Positions 1-6,432 are shown, counted from the stretch's first letter. The stretch is 7,910 nucleotides of DNA from Actinomycetes bacterium (GCA_023392475.1 JAEVZA010000152.1:1-7910), one strand, 5' to 3'. Notes: generated by a model from the letters alone, not told the origin. Program-made: numbers and translations.

Positions 1-2
1 TG

Positions 3-242
3 CCGTACGCGTTCGCGCGGGCGGGCCGGCCGGCCCCCGGCGGCGTGGCGTTCCACCTCGACGCGCCCGACGGCTCGACGTGGGCCTTCGACCCCGACGG
101 ACCGGCGACCACGACGGTGCGCGGGCCCGCGCTCGACCTCTGCCTGGTCGCCGGCCAGCGCGCGGACGCCGGCGGGACCGCGCTCGTGGCCACGGGCCCC
201 GACGGCGACGAGGTGCTGGAGCTCGTCCGCACGTTCGCCTGA
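3..242 (+). CDS. TIGR03084-family metal-binding protein (MDMPI/DinB-like), C-terminal fragment
   Basis: The reading frame is open from the left edge and ends at TGA 240-242, so only the last ~79 residues are present and the true start lies outside. Visible sequence: PYAFARAGRPAPGG, then a strand-rich segment with FHLDAPDGSTWAFDPD, then GPALDLCLVAGQR and a C-terminal LELVRTFA. The DAPDGSTWxxxP - VRGPALDxCLVxxQR pattern matches my memory of the C-terminal domain of TIGR03084 proteins, relatives of mycothiol-dependent maleylpyruvate isomerase. These are putative metal-binding, thiol-dependent cytoplasmic enzymes of unknown substrate, common in mycobacteria and other actinobacteria. The metal-binding His residues of the DinB-like N-terminal half would be upstream and cannot be checked. 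The GTG at 45 is internal, not the start, because homologous sequence continues before it. The family call rests on recalled similarity and the function is unassigned. Confidence 0.72.
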   Translation, partial: PYAFARAGRPAPGGVAFHLDAPDGSTWAFDPDGPATTTVRGPALDLCLVAGQRADAGGTALVATGPDGDEVLELVRTFA

Positions 243-262
243 CCGTCGACGTCGACCGGGCT

Positions 263-283
263 CGGTCCCGACCGCGCGGACCG
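263..283 (+). terminator. Possible hairpin terminator after the TIGR03084 gene
   Basis: CGGTCC (263-268) and GGACCG (278-283) form a 6-bp perfect GC-rich stem with a 9-nt loop, starting 20 nt after the TGA. No T-tract follows. Such stems arise easily by chance in DNA this GC-rich, so it is a weak candidate. Confidence 0.3.
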
Positions 284-313
284 GACGAGGGCGGGTCGTC
301 AGGGAGGCGGCCG

Positions 314-319
314 TACACT
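314..319 (+). promoter_or_regulatory. Possible -10 box for the HAD-IIA gene
   Basis: TACACT fits the actinobacterial TAnnnT -10 pattern and is one of the few AT-containing hexamers in this 151-base gap. No convincing -35 is seen. Transcription would begin near 326, leaving a ~68-nt leader before the GTG at 394. Confidence 0.3.
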
Positions 320-393
320 TCGTTCCGGGCACCACGTCACTGCAGGAGCGACCGCCGGGCAGGCCCGGCGACGCGTCCCGGGAGGAGGTCGCC

Positions 394-1179
394 GTGGTCG
401 CGATCGGAGGAGCGCTCCTCGACATCGACGGCGTGCTCGTCGTCTCGTCGCAGGCCCTGCCGGGTGCCGGGGCCGCGGTGGACCGGCTCCGCCGGGCCGG
501 CACGCCGGTGCGGTTCGTCACGAACACCACGTCGACCCCGGCCGCGGGCATCGCCGAGATGCTGCTGCACGCCGGCATCGAGCTCGGCGGGGGCGACCTC
601 GTGACCGCCGGCATCGCCACGGCGGCGCACCTGCGAGCGCACCACCCGGGCGCGCGGTGCCTGCTCCTCAACGACGGCTCCTCCGACGACCTCGCCGGCA
701 TCAAGCTCGCCGACCCCGACGACCGCGAGGCGGACGTCGTCGTGATCGGGGGCGGCGGCCCGTCGTTCACGTGGGACCGGCTGAACGTCGCGCTGGAGTG
801 CCTGCTCGACGGAGCCGCGCTCGTCGCGATGCACGGCACGACGCTGTGGAAGACGGCCGACGGCACGTGCCTCGACGGAGGTGCCTACGCGGCGATGCTC
901 GCCTCGGCGGCCGGCGTCGCGGCGACCGTCGTCGGGAAGCCGTCGCCGGCCATGTTCCTGACGGCCGCGTCCTCGATGGACGTCGACCCCGCCGCGGTCG
1001 CCATGGTGGGCGACGACCTCCACGGCGACGTGCTCGCCGCCCAGCACCTGGGCATGACCGGCGTGCTCGTGCGAACCGGCAAGTTCCGCCCGGAGGTGCT
1101 CGAGCGGGGCGACGAGGCGCCCGACCACGTCGTGGACTCGATCGCCGACGTGCCCGACCTCCTCGCCTCCCTCGCCTGA
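394..1179 (+). CDS. HAD-IIA family hydrolase (LHPP/NagD-like phosphatase)
   Basis: A 261-residue cytoplasmic Mg2+-dependent phosphatase of the HAD superfamily, capped subclass IIA, which hydrolyses phosphate monoesters or phosphoramidates through an aspartyl-phosphate. All core motifs are visible. Motif I is LLDIDGVL, with nucleophile Asp10 and acid/base Asp12. Motif II is FVTNTT, with Thr43. The cap lies between about residues 70 and 175. Motif III is the GKPSP Lys182. Motif IV is MVGDDLHGDV, with Asp207, Asp208 and Asp212. Length fits the NagD/LHPP group (~250-270). The GTG start at 394 is supported by a strong GGAGGAGG at 381-388, 5 nt upstream. The gene sits alone between the TIGR03084 gene and the convergent thiolase, so context gives no substrate. 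LHPP-type (phosphohistidine/phospholysine) versus NagD-type (nucleotide/sugar phosphate) activity cannot be separated by eye. The LHPP-like subfamily is my lean from overall sequence. Confidence 0.9.
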   Translation: MVAIGGALLDIDGVLVVSSQALPGAGAAVDRLRRAGTPVRFVTNTTSTPAAGIAEMLLHAGIELGGGDLVTAGIATAAHLRAHHPGARCLLLNDGSSDDLAGIKLADPDDREADVVVIGGGGPSFTWDRLNVALECLLDGAALVAMHGTTLWKTADGTCLDGGAYAAMLASAAGVAATVVGKPSPAMFLTAASSMDVDPAAVAMVGDDLHGDVLAAQHLGMTGVLVRTGKFRPEVLERGDEAPDHVVDSIADVPDLLASLA

Positions 1180-1194
1180 CCTCGCGCCAGGGAC

Positions 1195-1213
1195 GACCCG
1201 GGAAGGACGGGTC
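1195..1213. terminator. Possible terminator between convergent HAD and thiolase genes
   Basis: GACCCG (1195-1200) and CGGGTC (1208-1213) form a 6-bp stem with a 7-nt GGAAGGA loop, 15 nt past the HAD stop. There is no T-tract. Position between convergent genes is appropriate, but the stem is short. Confidence 0.35.
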
Positions 1214-1292
1214 CTCGATCTCGTTCCACGAGCTCCGAGCGCCGCAGAACCCGGACCGTGGGAGCGCCGAGCGCGTGTGGGCGACGCCGTCG

Positions 1293-1311
1293 GGCGCCAC
1301 CGCTCGGCGCC
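1293..1311. terminator. Possible hairpin just after the thiolase stop
   Basis: Two copies of the self-complementary hexamer GGCGCC (1293-1298 and 1306-1311) flank a 7-nt loop. They can form a hairpin beginning 4 nt beyond the thiolase stop on the minus strand. It is short and lacks a T-tract, so it is only suggestive. Confidence 0.3.
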
Positions 1312-1315
1312 GGGG

Positions 1316-2500
1316 TCAGGCCGCGGGCACCTCGATCACCAGCGCACCGCCCATGCCGCCGCCGGCGCACAGCGAGGCGCAGCCGATGCCGCCGCCGCGG
1401 CGGCGCAGCTCGTGCAGCAGCGTGACGATCAGCCGCGCGCCCGAGGCGCCGACCGGGTGGCCGAGGGCCACGGCGCCCCCGTTGACGTTCACGGCCTCGG
1501 GGTCGAGGCCGAGGACCTCGATGCACCCGACCGTCATCGACGCGAACGCCTCGTTGATCTCGTGCAGGTCGACGTCGTCGAGCGTGAGGCCCGCCCGCTC
1601 CACCGCCCGCGGGATGGCGATCGTCGGGGCGAGCCCGGTGCGCCCCGCGTCGACGCCCGCCGCGGCCCACGACCGCACGTAGGCGAGCGGCTCCAGCCCC
1701 TCGGCCTCGGCCACGTCCTCGGACACGACCACGAGGGCCGCCGCGCCGTCGTTGATCGGCGACGAGTTGCCCGCCGTGACGGTCCCGTCGGGCACACCGG
1801 ACAGCACGCGCAGCTTGGCGAGCTTCTCGAGCGAGGTGTCCCGGCGGGGGTGCTCGTCGACCTCGACGGAGCGGGCCTGGCCGTCCCAGCCCGTGACCTC
1901 CACGGGCACGATCTCCTCCTTGAAGCGCCCCTCGTCGATCGCCGCGACCGCCCGCTGGTGGGACGTGAAGGCCCACTCGTCGCTCCGCTCGCGGGAGATG
2001 CCGACCTCGCGGGCCGTGTTCTCCCCGACGGTGATCATCATGTTCATGTTCGGGGCGTCGGGCCGGTCGGGGTGCGACGGCGACACGAACTGCTCGGGCA
2101 CGCCGTACGGGTGGGCCGCCTTCCTGTAGGCGATCGGCGACTGCGTCATGTTCTCGGCGCCGCCGGCGACGACGACGCGGTCCATGCCCGCGGCGATGTT
2201 GGCCGACGCGGTGGCGACGGCCGTGAGGCCGGTGGCGCACTGGCGGTTCAACGCGAGGCCGGGCGTGTCGTCGGGCAGGCCGGCGGCGATCGCCGCGTAG
2301 CGGGCGATGCACCCGCCGCCCTGGAGCACCTCGCCGAGCACGACGTCGTCGACGCGCTCCGCCGGCAGCCCGGAGCGGGCGATGGCCTCGGTGACCACCG
2401 TGGCCGCGAGGTCACGGACGTCGACCGGGGCGAGCGAGCCCCGGTAGGCGTCGGTGATGGCGGTGCGGCAGGCGCTGACGATGACCGGGCGGTTCGACAT
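1316..2500 (-). CDS. Thiolase (acetyl-CoA C-acyltransferase)
   Basis: A complete 394-residue thiolase, which catalyses CoA-dependent cleavage of 3-ketoacyl-CoA (last step of beta-oxidation) or the reverse condensation, in the cytoplasm. The acyl-accepting nucleophile is Cys88 in ALNRQCATGLTAV. Other active-site loops are intact: HEINEAFA (Asn316-Ala320), the catalytic His348 in GHPVGASGAR, and the second catalytic Cys378 in CASLCAGGGMGGA. The N-terminal VIVSACRTAI is the usual first strand. Length equals the family norm (~390-400). The ATG at 2500 is preceded on the minus strand by GAGGGGG (2508-2514), 7 nt away. The gene is monocistronic, convergent with HAD-IIA and preceded by a perfect palindrome shared with the SDR-ligase operon and the hydrolase/ligase pair. 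A catabolic (FadA-like) role with those genes is therefore more likely than biosynthetic acetoacetyl-CoA formation, but chain-length specificity cannot be read from sequence. Confidence 0.95.
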   Translation of the reverse strand: MSNRPVIVSACRTAITDAYRGSLAPVDVRDLAATVVTEAIARSGLPAERVDDVVLGEVLQGGGCIARYAAIAAGLPDDTPGLALNRQCATGLTAVATASANIAAGMDRVVVAGGAENMTQSPIAYRKAAHPYGVPEQFVSPSHPDRPDAPNMNMMITVGENTAREVGISRERSDEWAFTSHQRAVAAIDEGRFKEEIVPVEVTGWDGQARSVEVDEHPRRDTSLEKLAKLRVLSGVPDGTVTAGNSSPINDGAAALVVVSEDVAEAEGLEPLAYVRSWAAAGVDAGRTGLAPTIAIPRAVERAGLTLDDVDLHEINEAFASMTVGCIEVLGLDPEAVNVNGGAVALGHPVGASGARLIVTLLHELRRRGGGIGCASLCAGGGMGGALVIEVPAA

Positions 2501-2529
2501 GGCGGGTCCCCCTCGACGAGTCGCCGGCC

Positions 2530-2535
2530 AGCGTA
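2530..2535 (-). promoter_or_regulatory. Probable -10 box of the thiolase promoter
   Basis: On the minus strand this reads TACGCT, a TAnnnT -10. It abuts and overlaps by one base the palindrome at 2535-2554. Transcription would start near 2523, giving a leader of ~22 nt that contains the GAGGGGG ribosome site. No clear -35 is present. A protein on the palindrome would cover the -10/-35 interval, as expected for repression. Confidence 0.45.
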
Positions 2536-2554
2536 CCTGACACGCATGTCAGGT
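2535..2554. promoter_or_regulatory. Operator-like palindrome, copy 1 (thiolase)
   Basis: ACCTGACACGCATGTCAGGT has perfect 8-bp arms (ACCTGACA/TGTCAGGT) around a 4-base centre. It lies 35-54 bp upstream of the thiolase ATG and recurs nearly unchanged at 3884-3903 and 7387-7406. Size and dyad symmetry fit a dimeric helix-turn-helix repressor such as a TetR-family protein. The regulator's identity is inferred, and no regulator gene is in view. Confidence 0.8.
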
Positions 2555-2622
2555 TCCCCGTCGACGTCGCCCGCGCCGGAAACCGCCCCGCGTCCGGCCC
2601 CGAACCCCGTTCCTGCGTCCCG

Positions 2623-2643
2623 CGTGGTCCGATCACGACCACG
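2623..2643. repeat. Inverted repeat, 7-bp arms, in the VOC-thiolase gap
   Basis: CGTGGTC (2623-2629) and GACCACG (2637-2643) are perfect arms around a 7-base CGATCAC spacer. It could be a second terminator element downstream of VOC, or a regulator site ~125 bp upstream of the thiolase ATG. It is unrelated in sequence to the 20-bp palindrome and occurs once. Confidence 0.4.
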
Positions 2644-2676
2644 GCGTGCGCCAGAACCCGTCAGCGCGGGCTCGGA

Positions 2677-2702
2677 CGGCCGGCCGACGGAGGTGCCGGC
2701 CG
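2677..2702 (-). terminator. Probable hairpin terminator of the VOC gene
   Basis: CGGCCGGC (2677-2684) and GCCGGCCG (2695-2702) form an 8-bp perfect stem with a 10-nt loop, 8 nt beyond the VOC stop on the minus strand. It has no T-tract, as is usual for actinobacterial hairpins. It would separate VOC transcription from the regulated thiolase promoter downstream. Confidence 0.5.
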
Positions 2703-2710
2703 GACGAGGA

Positions 2711-3469
2711 TCAGTCGTCGGCGTCCGTGAGGCGGGCCACGCCGAACACCGCACCGCCGGGTGCGGCCACGACGGCGCCGCGGCCGAAGCCCATGTCGTT
2801 GGGCGGCATGAAGACCTGGCCGCCCGCGTCGGTCACCTCCGCGACGGTCGCGTCGCAGTCCTCGACGGCGAACCAGATCGACCACGCCGGGAACTCGCCC
2901 TCGCCCGCCTCGTGCGCGCCGCAGATGACGCTGCCCTCGGAGTCCAGGAAGATCGTGCCGCCGCCGTCGCCCTCGCCGGCCTGCCAGCCGAACACGGTCG
3001 AGTAGAAGGCCGCCGACGTGCTGAGGTCGGACGTGGCCAGCTCGTTCCAGCAGAACGTGTTGGGGACGTTGACGAGCTGCGCGCCCGTGTGGTGCTTCGG
3101 CTGCCACACCCCGGCGAACGTCCCGGTCGGGTCGGTGAAGATGCCGAGCACGCCCTCCTCGAGGATGTCCATCGGACCGGCCACCACGCTGCCGCCCGAG
3201 TCGGCGACGCGTGCGAGCGAGCTCGCTGCCTCCTCGACCGACATGTAGACGGTCCACGCGTCGGGCATCGGCCCCATCTTCCCGCCGGCCCCGGCCACCG
3301 CGAGGCCGTCCTGGCGGAACGTGGTGTACCCGCCGGTGCTCGGGTCGTCGGAGACGTCCGACTCCCACCCGAACAGGTCGCCGTAGAACGAGCGGGCGCC
3401 CTCCAGGTCGTCGGCGGCGAGGTCCACCCAGCTCGGTGTCCCCGGAACGTACGAGTCGCGTCGTGCCAT
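2711..3469 (-). CDS. Two-domain VOC family protein (CFP32/Rv0577-like)
   Basis: A 252-residue protein made of two tandem vicinal-oxygen-chelate (glyoxalase/bleomycin-resistance) domains. Domain 1 is ~residues 10-123, from GTPSWVDLAADD through FYGDLFGW to FTDPTGTFAGVWQP. Domain 2 is ~137-247, from NTFCWNELATSD through FYSTVFGW to APGGAVFGVARL. The domain pattern, the GTPxWVDL opening and the TGAQLVN linker closely recall Mycobacterium tuberculosis Rv0577 (CFP32) and its actinobacterial relatives, whose enzymatic role is not firmly settled. The canonical metal-binding His of glyoxalase I is not apparent at the first strand of either domain, so classical glyoxalase activity should not be assumed. 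The ATG at 3469 is chosen over a further upstream in-frame start because homology begins there and GAGGGGG lies 6 nt before it. It has its own promoter and lacks the shared palindrome. Confidence 0.92.
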   Translation of the reverse strand: MARRDSYVPGTPSWVDLAADDLEGARSFYGDLFGWESDVSDDPSTGGYTTFRQDGLAVAGAGGKMGPMPDAWTVYMSVEEAASSLARVADSGGSVVAGPMDILEEGVLGIFTDPTGTFAGVWQPKHHTGAQLVNVPNTFCWNELATSDLSTSAAFYSTVFGWQAGEGDGGGTIFLDSEGSVICGAHEAGEGEFPAWSIWFAVEDCDATVAEVTDAGGQVFMPPNDMGFGRGAVVAAPGGAVFGVARLTDADD

Positions 3470-3500
3470 CGCTGGCCCCCTCGTCGTGGTCGTCGATCGG

Positions 3501-3506
3501 ACGCTA
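3501..3506 (-). promoter_or_regulatory. Possible -10 box of the VOC promoter
   Basis: Reads TAGCGT on the minus strand, matching TAnnnT, and would place the transcript start near 3494 with a ~25-nt leader holding the ribosome site. A -35 is not evident. Confidence 0.35.
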
Positions 3507-3554
3507 CCCCCACGCCGCGCCCCGATGTCCCGCGCCGCGGGCACGTCGAGCACC

Positions 3555-3560
3555 TAGGGT
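3555..3560 (+). promoter_or_regulatory. -10 box of a probable leaderless promoter (membrane protein)
   Basis: TAGGGT lies exactly 6 nt before the ATG at 3567, the spacing at which transcription starts on the start codon itself. No Shine-Dalgarno sequence can be fitted between box and ATG. This arrangement is common in actinobacteria. Confidence 0.55.
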
Positions 3561-3566
3561 GCGCAC

Positions 3567-3866
3567 ATGGGATGCGGATGCCTGCTCGCCCTCGCCTCGT
3601 TCGTCTCGCCGAGGCTCGGGCTCTTCCTCGTGTGGCTGTTCACCGACCGGATCCCGGCGGCGTTCGACGGCAACTGGCTCTTCCCGATCCTCGGCTTCTT
3701 CCTCCTCCCGTGGACGACGCTGGCGTGGTCGGTGGCGTGGGCCAACCCGGTGACCGGGGTGTCCGGGTTCGGTTGGTTCCTGGTGATCCTCGCCTTCCTC
3801 GTGGACATCAGCACCCACATGGGCGCCGCCCGCAGCGAGCGGGACCGCCGCGCCGCCACCGTCTGA
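3567..3866 (+). CDS. Small hypothetical membrane protein
   Basis: A 99-residue protein, mostly hydrophobic. Probable membrane segments are about residues 4-25 (CLLALASF...LFLVWLF, interrupted by a Pro-Arg), 37-58 (WLFPILGFFLLPWTTLAW) and 67-82 (GFGWFLVILAFLVDIS). A short charged tail, ARSERDRR, follows. The N-terminus MGCGCLL has two Cys but is not a normal lipobox after a charged n-region, so I do not call it a lipoprotein. I do not assign a function. Similar short proteins with the LPWTTLA motif seem familiar as conserved actinobacterial hypotheticals, but I cannot name a family. The ATG at 3567 is supported by the TAGGGT box 6 nt upstream. The gene is divergent from VOC and ends 17 nt before the palindrome controlling the SDR operon, so it is likely a separate transcript. 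Confidence 0.75.
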   Translation: MGCGCLLALASFVSPRLGLFLVWLFTDRIPAAFDGNWLFPILGFFLLPWTTLAWSVAWANPVTGVSGFGWFLVILAFLVDISTHMGAARSERDRRAATV

Positions 3867-3883
3867 GCACCCGCCGCGTGCGC

Positions 3884-3903
3884 ACCTGACACGCACGTCA
3901 GCT
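3884..3903. promoter_or_regulatory. Operator-like palindrome, copy 2 (SDR-ligase operon)
   Basis: ACCTGACACGCACGTCAGCT matches copy 1 at 18 of 20 positions. Its symmetry is weaker: the innermost pair and one outer pair are broken, leaving CTGAC/GTCAG intact. It ends 8 nt before the TACGAT -10 box, so it covers roughly -40 to -21 of the promoter. Confidence 0.75.
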
Positions 3904-3911
3904 CCCGTCGC

Positions 3912-3917
3912 TACGAT
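3912..3917 (+). promoter_or_regulatory. Probable -10 box of the SDR-ligase operon
   Basis: TACGAT fits TAnnnT. Transcription would start near 3924, leaving a ~27-nt leader with GGGGGA at 3941-3946 as ribosome site, 4 nt before the ATG at 3951. Confidence 0.5.
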
Positions 3918-3950
3918 CCCGGGTCGGACGACGGCACGACGGGGGAACAG

Positions 3951-4832
3951 ATGGGACGGCTCGACGGGAAGCACGCGCTGGTCACGGGGGCCGGCCGCGG
4001 CATCGGTCGCGAGGAGGCGCTCCTCCTCGCCGCCGAGGGCGCCCGGGTCACGGTGAACGACGTCGACGCGACCGAGGCCGGCGCCGTGGTCGACGAGATC
4101 GCCGCCGCCGGCGGGTCCGCCCGCGTGAGCACGGACGACGTCTCCACCTGGTCCGGCGCCGAGTCCGCGGTCGGCGGCGTGGTCGAGGACGGCAGTCGGC
4201 TGGACGTGCTGGTCAACAACGCCGGCATCCTGCGCGACGCCATGAGCTTCTCGATCTCCGAAGACCAGTGGAACGACGTGATCCGAGTCCACCTCACCGG
4301 CCACGCGGCGTGCGCCCACTTCGCCGGCGCCCACTGGCGCGAGCGGGCCAAGTCGGGCGACGACGTGACCGGCCGCATCGTCAACACCGCGTCCGAGTCG
4401 GGCCTCTACGGGCTGGTCGGGCAGGTCAACTACGCGGCCGCGAAGGCGGGCATCGCGTCGATGACGATCGTGCTGGCCCGCGAGCTCGCCAAGTACGGCG
4501 TCACGGTCAACGCGATCGCACCCCGCGCCCGCACGCGCATGACCGAGACGGTCCTCGGCGCGCTGCTGCCGGAGGAGGGCGAGTTCGACGAGTGGTCGCC
4601 CGCCAACGTGGCGCCGGTCGTGGCGTGGCTGGCCTCCGACGCGGCGGCGAAGGTCTCGGGCCAGGTGTTCGTCGTCAACGGCGACAAGGTGCACCTCATG
4701 GCGGGGTGGCACCGCGTCGGCCGCATCGACCACGGCGGATCGGCCTGGACGGTGGATGACCTCGAGGCCGCGGCCGACGAGCTGTTCGCCGACCGGGACA
4801 CGGGCCTGCCGCCGATGGGCTTCGGCGAGTAG
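3951..4832 (+). CDS. SDR-family 3-hydroxyacyl-CoA dehydrogenase-like protein (MFE-2/17beta-HSD4 type)
   Basis: A 293-residue short-chain dehydrogenase/reductase, expected to oxidise a hydroxyacyl-CoA (or similar secondary alcohol) with NAD(P)+ in the cytoplasm. The Rossmann glycine motif TGAGRGIG is at residues 12-19, NNAG at 89-92, catalytic Ser148 in NTASESG, and Tyr161 and Lys165 in YAAAKAG. The segment WNDVIRVHLTG, the IAPRARTRMTETV stretch after the active site, and a C-terminal extension containing GWHRVGRI recall the (3R)-hydroxyacyl-CoA dehydrogenase domain of MFE-2/17beta-HSD4 proteins rather than FabG. Here it is free-standing, without fused hydratase or sterol-carrier domains. His114 occupies the place where many classical SDRs have the tetrad Asn, which I believe is usual in this clade. 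Asp37 and Asp39 after the second strand favour NAD+ over NADP+. It is first gene of an operon with the ligase 17 nt downstream. The substrate is unknown. Confidence 0.9.
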   Translation: MGRLDGKHALVTGAGRGIGREEALLLAAEGARVTVNDVDATEAGAVVDEIAAAGGSARVSTDDVSTWSGAESAVGGVVEDGSRLDVLVNNAGILRDAMSFSISEDQWNDVIRVHLTGHAACAHFAGAHWRERAKSGDDVTGRIVNTASESGLYGLVGQVNYAAAKAGIASMTIVLARELAKYGVTVNAIAPRARTRMTETVLGALLPEEGEFDEWSPANVAPVVAWLASDAAAKVSGQVFVVNGDKVHLMAGWHRVGRIDHGGSAWTVDDLEAAADELFADRDTGLPPMGFGE

Positions 4833-4849
4833 CGCGGCGGAGGCGGGAC

Positions 4850-6355
4850 GTGGCCCTGCAGGTGGAGCAGCTCGCGGCGATGGCCGAGCGCGTCCCCGAC
4901 GAGGTCGCGTACGTCGACCTCGCCGCGGAGGACCAGCTCACCTTCGCGGAGTGGGACGCGGCGGCGAACCGCCTCGCCCGCGGCCTCGTCGCGAGCGGGG
5001 TGCGCCCCGGCGACCGGGTCGCCGTCTTCCTGGAGAGCACGCTGCCGCTCCGCTGGATCGTCGCCTACTCGGCGGTCCACAAGGCCGGCGCGGTGGCGGT
5101 GCCGACGAACACGCGGCTGTCGGGCCGCGAGGTCGGCGCGGTGCTGGGCCACGCCGAGCCGGTGGTCGCCGTCACGTCGAGCACGCTCCGCCCGACGCTC
5201 GACGAGGGCGCCGTCGCGTCGTTGCGCCGCGTGGTGCACGCCGACGGTCCGGAGTGGGACGAGCTGGCCGACGAGGACGGCAGCCCGTTCCAGGTGCCGG
5301 TCGGGGACGACGACCTCGCGGACATCATGTACACGTCGGGCACCACGGGGCTGCCGAAGGGCATCGCGGTCCGCCACCGGAGCCTGCACATCATCCCGAA
5401 CGGCGACGTCGCGTGGACCGGCGAGCGCTGGCTCCACGGCTCGCCGCTGTTCACGTTCGCCGGCATCTCGTTCATCTACAACCCGATGAAGATGGGCATG
5501 CAGGCGCTCTACCTGCCCCGGTTCGACCCGGCGCGGTGGCTGGAGGTCGTCGAGGAGCGCCGGCCGACGATGAGCTTCGTCGTGCCGGCGATGGCGCAGC
5601 TGCTCGTCGCCGACCCCCGGTTCGACGAGGCCGACCTGTCGAGCCTCGCCATGCTGTCGATCGGCAGCGCGCCGCTCCCGCCCGCCCTGCACCGACGCCT
5701 CGCCGACCGGCTGCCCGGTGCGTCGGTCACGAACAACTACTCGATGACCGAGGCGGGCACCGCGTTCACCTACCTGCCGCCCGAGGAGGTGGAGCGCCGC
5801 CCGGGGTCGGTGGGCATCCCGATGGGCACCGAGGTGCGCATCGCCGACGAGCAGGACGAGCCCGTCCCCACCGGCGAGACGGGCGAGGTGCAGATCAAGG
5901 TCGGGGAGAACCGGCGCGAGTACTACCGGGACCCGGACGCCAGCGCGGCCACCTGGACCGGCGCGTGGCTCCGCACCGGCGACCTCGGGCACCTGGACGA
6001 GGACGGGTACCTCTACATCTCGGGTCGGGCGAAGGACGTCATCATCCGCGGCGGCAACAACATCCACGCCGCCGACGTCGAGGCCGTCCTGTACGAGCAC
6101 CCCGACGTGCTCGAGGCGGCGGTCGCGGCGGTGCCGCACGACGTGCTCGGCGAGGACGTCGGCGCGTGGATCGTGCTCCGCGACGGGGTCGACGCCTCCG
6201 CGGACGACGTGGTGGCGTTCTGCCGGGAGCGCCTGGCCGACTACAAGGTGCCGCGGGTGGTCACGCTCCTCGACGAGCTCCCCCGCAACCCCACCGGCAA
6301 GGTCCTCAAGCGGGACCTCCCCACCCCCGCCGCGACCGAGCGCTCGGGGAAATAG
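4850..6355 (+). CDS. Acyl-CoA synthetase (class I adenylate-forming enzyme), complete
   Basis: A 501-residue AMP-binding enzyme that activates a carboxylic acid to acyl-adenylate with ATP and then transfers it to CoA. All core motifs are present: the P-loop YTSGTTGLPKG (161-171), A5 NNYSMTEAG (295-303), A7 WLRTGDLG with Asp378, the hinge SGRAKDVIIRGGNNI (391-405), and the A10 lysine Lys484 in PTGKVLK. The large N-terminal domain is ~1-390 and the mobile C-terminal domain ~391-490. Length is normal for a stand-alone medium/short or aryl/alicyclic acid ligase, shorter than FadD-type long-chain enzymes. The GTG at 4850 follows GGAGG (4839-4843) by 6 nt and the SDR stop by 17 nt, so the two genes are surely co-transcribed. 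Pairing with an SDR and the shared operator suggest a catabolic role, feeding its CoA ester into a beta-oxidation-like route. The acyl substrate cannot be deduced. Confidence 0.95.
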   Translation: MALQVEQLAAMAERVPDEVAYVDLAAEDQLTFAEWDAAANRLARGLVASGVRPGDRVAVFLESTLPLRWIVAYSAVHKAGAVAVPTNTRLSGREVGAVLGHAEPVVAVTSSTLRPTLDEGAVASLRRVVHADGPEWDELADEDGSPFQVPVGDDDLADIMYTSGTTGLPKGIAVRHRSLHIIPNGDVAWTGERWLHGSPLFTFAGISFIYNPMKMGMQALYLPRFDPARWLEVVEERRPTMSFVVPAMAQLLVADPRFDEADLSSLAMLSIGSAPLPPALHRRLADRLPGASVTNNYSMTEAGTAFTYLPPEEVERRPGSVGIPMGTEVRIADEQDEPVPTGETGEVQIKVGENRREYYRDPDASAATWTGAWLRTGDLGHLDEDGYLYISGRAKDVIIRGGNNIHAADVEAVLYEHPDVLEAAVAAVPHDVLGEDVGAWIVLRDGVDASADDVVAFCRERLADYKVPRVVTLLDELPRNPTGKVLKRDLPTPAATERSGK

Positions 6356-6390
6356 GGGTCCTCACGGACGCTGAGCGTCCGCCAGGACCC
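6356..6390. terminator. Two-tier hairpin between convergent operons
   Basis: Outer stem GGGTCCT (6356-6362)/AGGACCC (6384-6390), 7 bp, and inner stem CGGACGC (6365-6371)/GCGTCCG (6375-6381), 7 bp, are joined by a 2x2 internal loop and capped by TGA. It starts on the base after the ligase stop and lies 42 nt beyond the hydrolase stop. Its symmetry suits bidirectional termination, although neither side has a T-tract. Confidence 0.7.
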
Positions 6391-6432
6391 ACAGATCCCG
6401 TCGAGCACGGTCCGCGGGGCGACGGCGGGCCG

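Noticed and set aside
1176..1192. Palindrome-like CCTGAC-ctcgcg-CCAGG at the end of the HAD gene, considered as a fourth operator
   Set aside because: Arm spacing differs, the right arm is mismatched, and it overlaps the HAD stop codon at a gene end rather than a promoter.
3470..3553. Longer VOC start with 28 extra residues
   Set aside because: The extra sequence is Arg/Thr-rich, unlike the family N-terminus, and covers the probable promoter. The ATG at 3469 has a good GAGGGGG ribosome site.
1277..3889. A very long open frame on the plus strand (~870 codons)
   Set aside because: It lies opposite the thiolase and VOC genes, translates to Arg/Gly/Ala/His-rich sequence without domains, and is a GC-rich antisense shadow.
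4430..6139. A ~569-codon minus-strand open frame opposite the SDR and ligase
   Set aside because: It has no recognisable motif, is rich in Arg, His, Val and Asp, and mirrors the third-position GC of the real genes.
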